Below, in pieces: positions 8,600 to 16,019 of a stretch of 64,000 bases of DNA. The DNA comes from Poindextera sp041691315 (lineage in GTDB: Bacteria; Pseudomonadota; Alphaproteobacteria; Caulobacterales; Caulobacteraceae): the NCBI GenBank assembly GCA_041691315.1, contig JBEPUW010000016.1, positions 1 to 64,000 of the forward strand, in the 5' to 3' direction. The first letter of the stretch is position 1. Each line of letters opens with the position of its first letter. The position numbers and the translations under genes were made by a program. The notes beneath the pieces are model-generated. The model was not told the origin of the DNA. It saw only the letters and a list, made by a program, of their open reading frames with translations, and made no database searches.

Positions 8600-9492
8600 T
8601 CCGCCCCGCGCCGGTTGAGGAAGATGGCGTAGAGCGTATGCGAGCCGCCGATGAACAGCCTGTTCTTCATCTCGCCGCCAAAGGTCAGGTTCGACACCCG
8701 GTGCGGGACCAGCACCTTGCCGAGCAGCCGTCCGTCCGGATCGATGCAATGCACGCCGTCGGCGGCGCTCGCCCAAAGATTGCCCTCCTCGTCGACGCGC
8801 AGGCCGTCGGTGTAGCCAGGCTCGGTTTTGTGGAACACATCGCCGCCGGTCAGCCGGCCATCGGGGCTGACGTCGAAGGCACGGATATAGCGCTTCGGGT
8901 CGTCGCTGGTCAGCTTGCCGGTCTCCGCCACATAGAGGCGGCTTTCGTCGGGCGAGAAGGCCAGCCCATTGGGTCCGTCGAAGTCTCCGGCCGCCACCGT
9001 GATGGCGCCGCTTTCGGGGTCGAAGCGATAGAGGGCCGGCGGCTGCTCGGAGACCTGGCGACCGCCCTCATAGTCGGTCTGGATGCCGTAGAGCGGATCG
9101 GTGAACCAGATGGTCCCATCCGACTTGACCACCACATCGTTGGGCGCGTTGAGCCTCAGGCCGTTGTGACGATCGACCAGCCGGGTGACGGCGCCGTCGA
9201 TCTCGGTGCGAAAAAGGCAGCGCTCGCGGTGCGAGCAGGCGATCAGCCGCCCTTGCCGGTCGCGGGTCTGGCCGTTGGCGAAGCCCGACGGTGCGCGATA
9301 GACCGATAGGCCCGCGCCGTCGATCCAGCGCATGGTGCGGTCGCGCGGCAGATCCTGGAACAACAGGCATCCGGCGTCGCCCATCCAGACCAGACCCTCG
9401 ACCCAGCGAAAGCCGGTTGCGAGTTCCTCCAGCGGCGCGTTGGCGAGCACGTAATGAGCAAACCGCGGGTCGATGATTTCGAACCCGTCCAT
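8590..9492 (-). CDS. SMP-30/gluconolactonase-family protein
   Basis: Six-bladed beta-propeller lactonase-like protein of 300 residues that probably hydrolyses a sugar or other lactone using a divalent metal. Family landmarks are the early EGLVWMGDAGCLLFQDL segment (metal-ligand Glu), RLNAPNDVVVKSDGTIWFTD with the conserved Asn, FDGPNGLAFSPDESRLYVAE, and EPGYTDGLRVDEEGNLWASA with the catalytic-type Asp. The ATG at 9492 is four bases from the stop of the upstream cupin gene. An in-frame start at 9549 would add an Arg-rich 19 residues lying inside the cupin gene and is less likely. A second, distinct SMP-30 protein lies at 26108-27010. Confidence 0.88.
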   Translation of the reverse strand: MDGFEIIDPRFAHYVLANAPLEELATGFRWVEGLVWMGDAGCLLFQDLPRDRTMRWIDGAGLSVYRAPSGFANGQTRDRQGRLIACSHRERCLFRTEIDGAVTRLVDRHNGLRLNAPNDVVVKSDGTIWFTDPLYGIQTDYEGGRQVSEQPPALYRFDPESGAITVAAGDFDGPNGLAFSPDESRLYVAETGKLTSDDPKRYIRAFDVSPDGRLTGGDVFHKTEPGYTDGLRVDEEGNLWASAADGVHCIDPDGRLLGKVLVPHRVSNLTFGGEMKNRLFIGGSHTLYAIFLNRRGAEWP

Positions 9493-9496
9493 CGGC

Positions 9497-9940
9497 TCAG
9501 CCGAAAGCGCAGGGCGACGCCGGCGCGGGCGCATCGTCGAACTGGACAAGCATCAGCACAGCCGGGACATCGCCGACCGTGCCCGACCGGTGCCCCTGGC
9601 GTCCCTCCCGTTCGACAGCGGCCTGATCGCCGCCGAACGAGGCCTGGCCCGCGCCCATTTCGACGCGCGTCCCATCCATCGACTCGACGAACCAACGGCC
9701 CGACAACGGGATGATCCACTGCGGCTTGGGGTTGACGTGCCACTCGCCGATCCAGCCGACCGGCAGCACGGTGACCATCGCCGTCATCGCGCCACTGGTC
9801 TTGTCGCCCTGCCACTGCGGCGACGCCGGCGCCTGCGCCGATTTCAGTTCGAAATGGGTCATGGCGCACTCCGTCTGGTGGCTGACGCCGGTCTCGTCGG
9901 TCCACAGATGCCAGTAGGGCGCGGTCGGTTTGTCGGTCAT
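9497..9940 (-). CDS. Small cupin-domain protein
   Basis: Protein of 147 residues that looks like a single small beta-barrel. It has a W-H-L-W-T-D-E-T-G start, a cupin-like stretch around residues 60-100 with EWHVNPKPQWIIPLSGRWFV and a later GAGQASFGGD loop, and an acidic C-terminus. The function is unknown; cupins of this size bind metals or serve as sugar-binding or isomerase modules. Its ATG (9940) overlaps the stop of the DoxX-family gene in an ATGA arrangement, implying translational coupling in the doxX-cupin-SMP30-VOC operon. Confidence 0.75.
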   Translation of the reverse strand: MTDKPTAPYWHLWTDETGVSHQTECAMTHFELKSAQAPASPQWQGDKTSGAMTAMVTVLPVGWIGEWHVNPKPQWIIPLSGRWFVESMDGTRVEMGAGQASFGGDQAAVEREGRQGHRSGTVGDVPAVLMLVQFDDAPAPASPCAFG

Positions 9941-10419
9941 TGGGCATAGCCTTGAGCTGTGATCGTATAGGGTTGCGATGAGGCAAGCGGGTGGTCCAGG
10001 AACCGGCCGACCCCCGAGGCGCCGGTTCCGAAGGTGAGCAGAAGAAAGCCGCCCGCCAGCGCGACGTTCTTCAGGAAGTCCCAGAAGACCTCCCGGCCCT
10101 GGCTCGGCCCCTTCAGGCGAAAGTCGGGCGTGGCCCAGAACTGCTTCCAGAGCAGCGCGGTGACCAGGCAATAGCCGGCCAGAATGAACGCGGCGAGGCG
10201 ATCGGCCACGCCGGTCAGCACGGCCAGCGACATCACCACCTCCACGCAGAAGCCGGCGAAGATCAGGATGGCCGCCAGCCACGGCGCCGAAACGGCGGCC
10301 CGCGCCTGTTCGAGCGACGCCTGGCGGTTGAGGACCTTGTCGAGCGCGCTGAACGGCAAGAACAACATTACCAGCAGCAGGCGAACCCCGAAGACCAAAG
10401 CAAGGCTGAGCAAGACCAT
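9937..10419 (-). CDS. DoxX-family membrane protein
   Basis: Protein of 160 residues with four hydrophobic segments, about 3-22, 47-70, 73-92 and 117-132, in the pattern of DoxX proteins. These are small inner-membrane proteins linked in some bacteria to thiol or quinone redox balance. Between helices 3 and 4 lies a charged loop (WKQFWATPDFRLKGPSQGRE) that is common in the family. It is the first gene of the minus-strand operon and overlaps the cupin gene by 4 bp. The start is an ATG at 10419. About 260 bp without a gene lies upstream; I see no clear promoter there. Confidence 0.82.
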   Translation of the reverse strand: MVLLSLALVFGVRLLLVMLFLPFSALDKVLNRQASLEQARAAVSAPWLAAILIFAGFCVEVVMSLAVLTGVADRLAAFILAGYCLVTALLWKQFWATPDFRLKGPSQGREVFWDFLKNVALAGGFLLLTFGTGASGVGRFLDHPLASSQPYTITAQGYAQ

Positions 10420-10677
10420 CGAGGTTCAGTCCATTGACCACGCCGGACGGCGGCCCGAGCGCCGGCCCGGCGCGCCGCACACCGTACACCGCCCGCTCAC
10501 CTCAACGCGCCCATGGCCCGGAGTGTTGCCTGCCGGTTTCATCCGCTCGGGCGCGACTAGGGTGCAAAGCGGATATGAGCAAGGTTCACCCATAGCTACG
10601 CTGCTGATTCTTCCTCAATACTGCCCGCAAAGCTCCCGAGGACCGGGGAGCGCGGTCCACGGCAGCACGGAGCGCAG

Positions 10678-11153
10678 TTGAGGACGGGATTGCGAGGCGC
10701 AGTGGCCGCGCTCATGGGCGCGCTCGCACTATCCAGCGCCGCTCGCGCCGACGACGCCGCGCCGACAAGCCGCCGCCGGAGCTGAAGCTGAATCTGCTGG
10801 AGAATCTGGACGGCGACGCCAACCCGCCGGTTGACCTGGTGTCGAACTTCTACGGCGCCGGCGTGGTGTGGAACGCGCCATTCCCATCGCGCAAAAGCGA
10901 CCAGGCCGGACTCGCCATCGCCCGAGCCGGAATTTCCGACGCGGCTCGTCGCGTGGAAGGCCTCCCCGACGCGGAAACCTCGATAGAGGCGACGTACCTG
11001 TTCCAGGCCAACGACCAGCTATCCTTGCAACCCGACCTGCAATACATCGTCCACCCCGCGTCGGCGCCGCATCTACGGAACGCGCTGGTGATCGGCCTGC
11101 GTCTCACGCTCACCGGCCAATACCCGGCCGGGTCCACCGATACCGAAGACTAG
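10678..11153 (+). pseudogene. Degraded OprB-type carbohydrate porin: signal peptide plus C-terminus
   Basis: From a TTG at 10678 one frame encodes a good signal peptide (LRTGLRGAVAALMGALAL, then SSAARADDAAP) and stops at 10783. The overlapping frame from about 10767 reads KPPPELKLNLLENLDGDAN and runs into a segment typical of the OprB porin C-terminus: SNFYGAGVVWNAPFPSRKSD, LAIARAGISD, SIEATYLFQ, LSLQPDLQYIVHP, NALVIGLRLTLTG. A one-base frameshift near 10760-10767 separates the parts, and the ~250-300 residues normally between them are absent. OprB porins pass sugars across the outer membrane, but this copy can only be a relic. A start at ATG 10839 would give a 104-residue open frame, which is unlikely to be functional. 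Confidence 0.6.
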
Positions 11154-11163
11154 CCGATCCCGC

Positions 11164-11613
11164 TCACGGCGCGGCCGCCGCAGGCTGCGCCAGACTGGAC
11201 GGCGGGCAGGCCTTTCCGCGCTCGAAGCAGACGTTCACGTTCTCGTCGGCCTGAAATTTCCAGGCCACGGTGGCGCTGTAGTGCGAACACCGCTGATATG
11301 AACGCAGCAGCATCTCCGGGAGATAGGCCTGGGCGTGGTGGACGACCTCGCCCGTCGCCGAGAGGTGTTCAATGCGGACGAATTCAGGCGACATCAGGAC
11401 GGTCTGTCCCAGCCGGCAGGCGCGGCCGACGATCCGAAATCCGCCGGGATCGGTGTAGACCGCCGGGGCCTCGAGTTCGAAATAGGTCGTGCCGTGCGCC
11501 TGGGTCCGGATTGTCTCGCCCGCTTCCGCGGTGGCGCAGGACGCAAAAAACAGAACCGCCGGCAGCGCTGCGACCCATGCTGTTCTGGCGCCGGATGCTG
11601 GCATGGCTTGCAC
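11164..11613 (-). CDS. Small predicted lipoprotein of unknown function
   Basis: Protein of about 149 residues with a signal sequence ending in a lipobox-like FFASC, so probably lipid-anchored. The mature part has four further cysteines (near residues 65, 107, 130 and 136, counting from the GTG), which could form disulfides. I recognise no family. The start is set at GTG 11613 because a GAGGAG ribosome-binding site lies 7 bp upstream; an ATG four codons later is the alternative. It begins 11 bp after the TonB-dependent receptor stop, so the two are probably co-transcribed and the protein may be a periplasmic partner of the receptor. Confidence 0.65.
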   Translation of the reverse strand: MQAMPASGARTAWVAALPAVLFFASCATAEAGETIRTQAHGTTYFELEAPAVYTDPGGFRIVGRACRLGQTVLMSPEFVRIEHLSATGEVVHHAQAYLPEMLLRSYQRCSHYSATVAWKFQADENVNVCFERGKACPPSSLAQPAAAAP

Positions 11614-11624
11614 GGGCGGGCTCC

Positions 11625-13859
11625 TCAGAATGACTTGCTGAGGCCGACGAAACGGCCTCGCCGTGGCCCGAACTGCGGCGCAAACACGCCGACGCCGGAC
11701 CCGTCGCGGATCTGGTAGACCCGGTCGAACAGGTTGATCACGTCCAGGCGGACCTCGTAGGGTCCGCCCGGCGCGGTGGCGAAACGATGCGACAATGCCA
11801 GGTTGACCTGCACATAGCCGGGCACGTGGGCGCCGTTGGGGATTTCGGTCAGCACCGAGCCGTCCGGATAGGTGATCGCGTCGGAGAGGGGCAAACCCGC
11901 CCGCAGGCCGCTGCCATAGATCATGTCCAAGCCGACTCGCGTGCCCATCCAAAAATAGGAGGCCCCGGCGGAGGCCGAGTAGGTCTGGTCATGGTCCAGC
12001 GAGATGTAGTGCATCCGCACATAGTCGAGCTCGGCCTGGCTGAAGTTGAATTGGCTGGAGATCCAGTCGCGTCCTTGCGCCTTCTCGTAGGCGAAATTGG
12101 CGTAGGCTGAGACCGGCCCCTGGTTATAGGCGGCAGTGAACTCGACACCGTACTGGCGGCCGTTTTCGTAGTTGAACGGGGTCAGAATAATCGGCGCGCC
12201 GAACTGGCCCTCGTCGACCAGATGCGTTGATAGCTTGTAGTAGCTGTCGACGGTCACGGTCAGCGCCCCGGTGATCTTTTGCGCGACGCCGACATCGAAA
12301 TAGTGGGCCCGCTCGGCATAGGGGGTGGTGTCGGCGGTGGTCGCCGGCGCGGCCGTCGAGGTGACCAGCGGGTTGCCGGTTGGGGCGACGAATTTCGACA
12401 GGGTTTCGCCGGCGACCAGCTCGAACGGCGGCGGCGAGAAATAGCGGGCGTAGCCGGCGTGGACGGTGGTCGACGGGGTCGGCGTCCAGACCAGATTGAC
12501 GCGCGGACTGATCTGGTTCTCGGCACGAAAGCCGTTGAACTGGTCGAAACGCAGGCCGTAGTTCAGGATCAGGTTGCTGGCGAGCTTCCACTCGTCCTGG
12601 ACATAGGCGCTGTAGGTCTCGGCGGTGCGGGCGGCGTTGTCGACGATGGTGAACGGCTGGTCGCCGATTTGGCCGCCGAAATTGGCGCTGGCCGGGTCGT
12701 CGTCCACCAGCAGCACCTGCGAGGCGGTCCGGCTGGCCGAGCGGTCGACCTGCGCGATCAGCCCGGCCCGCACGGTATGCCGGTCGTTCAGCGCGTAGGA
12801 GCCTTCCGCCTGCAGGCCGCCGGCCAGATCCGACTTATCCGCCGACTGGCTGATGCCGTTGTAGAGGATCTCTGGGACATCGTCGGGGTTGAATTTCAGG
12901 ATCGAATAGCGCGCGAACAGCGACACCTGGCCGGTGAAGCGGTCGGCCGTGTGCAGGTAGCTCAGCACCCCATATTCGGTGGCTTCGGTCTGGCTTTCGT
13001 TGATGGTCTGGCTTGGGAAGTCGCTCCGGCCGTCGACCGCCAGGCCGAGGCCGCCGTTGAGCTGGCCCGAGGCATCCGGGATCTGGAAGCGCTGGTTGGA
13101 TGCGCCCAGGATGACCGAGACCTGACTTTGCGGATCGATGATGTGGTCGAGGTAGACGAAGCCCTGGTACTGCTGGGTGTGATCGTGGATCGGGTCGGAC
13201 CGCGTGTCCGGCGCCTCGATGCCCAGGTCGCTCTGCAGATAGCTGCCGGAGACGAAGAGGTTGCTGTCGCCGGCGCGGCCGCCATATTCGAACGACGGCT
13301 CGATCTCGCCTTGACTGCCGCCATAGATCGAGACCTCGCCGCCATCCTTCGCCCCGCTCTTGGTGGCGATGTCGACAATGCCGGCGGTGCGCAGGCCATA
13401 CTCCGCCGGCAGGGCGCCGGTGATCAGCTCAACCTGGCCCGCCAGCCGCGGGCTCAGCGCCTGGCTGAAGACGCTCAGGCCCTCGGGCAGGATGACGCCA
13501 TTGAGACGGAACTGCAGGCCGTTGTGTTCGCCGCGAATGTGCAGCTGGCCGAAACTGTCCTGCACGGCGCCTGGCGCCTGCAGCACCACTTGGTTCAACG
13601 GCGCATTCTGGCCTCCGGGCAGGGCCTCGATGGCCGCCGCGTCGATCGTATAGGTCGAGGCGCCGACCCGAGGCTGGATCGAGGCGCGCGCCGCGCTTAG
13701 CCGCTTGGCCGTGACGATCACCTCATTGTCGCCGTCGGCCGGCCGCGGCGGGTCGGTCTGGGCGGCGGCTAGACCCGCGATCAACACGCCGAGGCCGGCC
13801 ACGCCGAGGGTAAGGAAAACGGTCGGGGTCGAGAGGCTCTTCAGTGACCGGAACGCCAT
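11625..13859 (-). CDS. TonB-dependent outer-membrane receptor
   Basis: Protein of 744 residues. A signal peptide (about 1-33, ending GLAAAQ) is followed by a TonB-box-like NEVIVTAKR near residue 45, a plug domain (about 60-165, with LNQVVLQAPGAVQDSFGQLH, RGEHNGLQFRLNGV and the AEYGLRTAGIVDIATKSG end) and a beta-barrel ending with the aromatic Phe of GRFVGLSKSF. It imports a substrate energised by TonB-ExbBD. The substrate is not clear from sequence; this clade includes siderophore, metal and carbohydrate receptors. It is divergent from a sensor kinase/response regulator pair across about 137 bp, suggesting the two-component system controls it, and is followed by a small lipoprotein gene. Confidence 0.92.
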   Translation of the reverse strand: MAFRSLKSLSTPTVFLTLGVAGLGVLIAGLAAAQTDPPRPADGDNEVIVTAKRLSAARASIQPRVGASTYTIDAAAIEALPGGQNAPLNQVVLQAPGAVQDSFGQLHIRGEHNGLQFRLNGVILPEGLSVFSQALSPRLAGQVELITGALPAEYGLRTAGIVDIATKSGAKDGGEVSIYGGSQGEIEPSFEYGGRAGDSNLFVSGSYLQSDLGIEAPDTRSDPIHDHTQQYQGFVYLDHIIDPQSQVSVILGASNQRFQIPDASGQLNGGLGLAVDGRSDFPSQTINESQTEATEYGVLSYLHTADRFTGQVSLFARYSILKFNPDDVPEILYNGISQSADKSDLAGGLQAEGSYALNDRHTVRAGLIAQVDRSASRTASQVLLVDDDPASANFGGQIGDQPFTIVDNAARTAETYSAYVQDEWKLASNLILNYGLRFDQFNGFRAENQISPRVNLVWTPTPSTTVHAGYARYFSPPPFELVAGETLSKFVAPTGNPLVTSTAAPATTADTTPYAERAHYFDVGVAQKITGALTVTVDSYYKLSTHLVDEGQFGAPIILTPFNYENGRQYGVEFTAAYNQGPVSAYANFAYEKAQGRDWISSQFNFSQAELDYVRMHYISLDHDQTYSASAGASYFWMGTRVGLDMIYGSGLRAGLPLSDAITYPDGSVLTEIPNGAHVPGYVQVNLALSHRFATAPGGPYEVRLDVINLFDRVYQIRDGSGVGVFAPQFGPRRGRFVGLSKSF

Positions 13860-13932
13860 ACTGCCCCCTAGCGGAAGGCGATCCTTATGGGCGGCGGCGG
13901 GCGGCGCCCATGGCGTCGATTCCCGACTTCAC

Positions 13933-13947
13933 CGGGAAATTTTCCCG
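13933..13947. promoter_or_regulatory. Perfect palindrome CGGGAAA-T-TTTCCCG in the divergent receptor/kinase region
   Basis: A 7-bp inverted repeat with a one-base centre lies between the TonB-dependent receptor start (13859) and the kinase start (13997). A further TCCCG copy lies at about 13921. Its position in a divergent promoter region suits a regulator site, possibly for the neighbouring LuxR-type response regulator. No consensus is known to me, so the role is inferred. Confidence 0.35.
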
Positions 13948-13996
13948 ATCCGTTTTTCCCCTTGGCCGCGTGGCCGCGGGGGTACAGGACTTTGTC

Positions 13997-15323
13997 ATGT
14001 CGCTTCGCTTCCGCATCGTGGCCGCGATTGTCCTTGTGCTGGTCCTGGGCTCCGGGCTCGGCCTGGCGCTGGCCGGCTGGCAGGCGCGCCAGTGGCTGCG
14101 CGGCGAGATGGTGAGCGCCCAGGTCAGCGGCGAACTCGCCGTCACCCGGGCCTATGCCGACCTGAAGCGATCCGACGCGCCGGATCGCGATCTCGGGGCT
14201 CTGATCGCGAGCTTCGACGGCGACCGGCACATGCAGGCGCGGCTGCTGGGTCCGGGCGGCCGCGTGCTCGCCACCTCCCGGCTGGAGCGGGCGACGGCCC
14301 CGCCGGCCTGGTTCGGGGCCTTGCTGCGCCAGCCGATCGCCTCGGTCCGCCTGCCCAGCCCCACGGGCCGCGGCGAAGCGGTGGAGCTCAGTCCGGTCAC
14401 AACCAGCGACACCGCCGCGGTGTGGCCGGAATTTCTCGACCTGGCCCTGGTCCTGGCCCTCTCAAGTTTCGCCGGTGCGGCGCTGATCTGGGTTCTTGTG
14501 GGCCAGGCGCTGAAGCCGATGCGGGTCATCGGGCAGCTTCTGCCGCGCATCGGCGCCGGCGACTATGCCGCCCGGGCCGCCGAACATGGGCCGCCGGAGC
14601 TGGTGCGCCTGGCGCGCGGCGTCAACGAGATGGCCGGCCGGCTCGCCGCTATGCGCGCCCACAACCGGGCGCTTGAAGAGCAGATATTGACCCTCCAGGA
14701 CGAGGAAAGGGCCGACATCGCTCGCGACCCTGCACGACGAGATGGGCCCGCAGCTGTTCGCCGCCAATGTCGATGCGGCGATGGCCGCCAACCTGATCGC
14801 CGCCGGCCGGTCCGACGCGGCCCTGGCCCAGGTCGGCTCGATCCAGGCCGCTATCGCCCACATGCAGCGGCTGGTGCGCGACCTTCTGGGCCGCCTGAGG
14901 CCGACGCGGTTGGTCGAGCTGGGCCTGGCCGCCGCCGTGCGCGATCTGATCGAGTTCTGGCGCGCGCGGCGACCGGACGTCGAATTCGCCGCCGAGCTGC
15001 TCGAGGATGAAGACGGGCTTTCAGGGCCGGTGCAGGAGGCGGCCTATCGCCTGGTTCAGGAGAGTCTGAGCAACGCTGTACGCCATGCCGCGCCGTCCAG
15101 GATCAGCTTGAGCGTCGCGCGGGCCGCGGGCGAACTGCGGGTCGAGGTGCTGAATGACGGCCCGCCGGCGCCCGCGGCGCAGCCCGGATTCGGCTTGACC
15201 GGCATGGCCGAACGGGTGGCGGCGGCCGGCGGCGCCTTGGAGGCCGGACCGGTTGAAGGCAGCGGCTGGCGCGTGACGGCCCGCCTGCCGCTCACCGTTG
15301 AGGCGCAGGACGAAGCGGCGTGA
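13997..15323 (+). pseudogene. Sensor histidine kinase (HisKA_3/NarL-type), frameshifted at the H-box
   Basis: Read in two frames this is a complete membrane sensor kinase of about 440 residues: helix 1 (about 7-28), a periplasmic sensor region, helix 2 (about 150-172), a HAMP-like segment, then the HisKA_3 H-box, a QESLSNAVRHA N-box and a GFGLTGMAERV G-box. The run CCC at 14728-14730 should be CC to give ARDLHDEMGPQL. As written the frame changes exactly before the phospho-acceptor His, and the second half is open only in frame 14742-15323. The stop overlaps the response-regulator GTG in GTGA. Either a sequencing indel at a homopolymer or a real inactivating mutation is possible. Confidence 0.85.
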
Positions 15324-15928
15324 AGATCCTGGTCGTCGACGATCACGCGATCGTTCGCGACGGGCTGACCCGCCTCCTGGACTCCGATGGCGGCCATCAG
15401 GTGATCCAGGGGGCGGACGGGCGCGAGGCGCTCAGCCTGTCGCGAACGCTGCGCCCGGACCTCATCATCCTCGACCTGAACCTGCCCGGACTCGGTGGGC
15501 TGGAGCTGCTGCGCCGGCTGGTCCAGACCGGTGCGGGAAAGATCCTGGTCCTCTCCATGCACGCTGAGCCGCTTTACGCCCGCCGGGCGCTTGAGGCTGG
15601 CGCGGTCGGCTATATGAGCAAGAACGCCGCGCCCGACGAGTTGCTGGACGCCGTGCGTCGGGTGGCGGCGGGCCGGCGCTATGTCGAGGCCGAGATCGCC
15701 CAGGCCCTGGCGCTCGGCGCGACGCCCGAGTCGGTCGACGCCCTGAACCTGCGCGAGCTGGAAATCATGCGCCTGCTGGCCGGCGGCGCCAGCTTGGCGG
15801 AGATCGCCGCGGCACTGGGTGTCGGTTACAAGACAATCGCCAATACGCTGAGCCTGATCAAGTCGAAGCTGGGCGTCGCCCGTACGGCCGATTTGGTTCG
15901 CCTGGCGATCGACACCGGCATTTCCTAA
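15320..15928 (+). CDS. LuxR/NarL-family response regulator
   Basis: Protein of 202 residues. A receiver domain (about 1-118) has the acidic pocket Asp7-Asp8, phospho-acceptor Asp52 in LIILDLNLPG and Lys101 in GYMSKNA; a C-terminal LuxR helix-turn-helix (about 138-195) includes LNLRELEIMRLLAGGASLAE and IANTLSLIKSKLGVA. It would bind DNA after phosphorylation by the adjacent kinase. The GTG start overlaps the kinase stop (GTGA), so the two are translationally coupled. Likely targets are the divergent TonB-dependent receptor operon, its own operon or the GMC gene that follows. The reading frame is intact even though the kinase is shifted. Confidence 0.93.
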   Translation: MKILVVDDHAIVRDGLTRLLDSDGGHQVIQGADGREALSLSRTLRPDLIILDLNLPGLGGLELLRRLVQTGAGKILVLSMHAEPLYARRALEAGAVGYMSKNAAPDELLDAVRRVAAGRRYVEAEIAQALALGATPESVDALNLRELEIMRLLAGGASLAEIAAALGVGYKTIANTLSLIKSKLGVARTADLVRLAIDTGIS

Positions 15929-15982
15929 CTTTTTCTGGTGATGGCACGAGCGAAGCGAACCCCTCCAATGTCCGCCCGGGGC

Positions 15983-16007
15983 GGAACGGCGGTTCGGCCG
16001 GCACGTT
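15983..16007 (+). promoter_or_regulatory. EcfG (general stress sigma) promoter: GGAAC-N16-CGTT
   Basis: GGAAC at 15983-15987 and CGTT at 16004-16007 are separated by exactly 16 bases, a perfect match to the alphaproteobacterial EcfG/SigT consensus. The GMC oxidoreductase ATG lies at 16020, so the transcript would have almost no leader. Nine specified bases at the right spacing next to a start make chance unlikely. The sigma factor itself is not encoded in the window. Confidence 0.65.
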
Positions 16008-16019
16008 TCGGGCGGCGAC

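Noticed and set aside
12279..13700. 473-residue plus-strand open frame opposite the TonB-dependent receptor
   Set aside because: Asp/Val/Gly-rich shadow frame; the receptor on the other strand is unmistakable.
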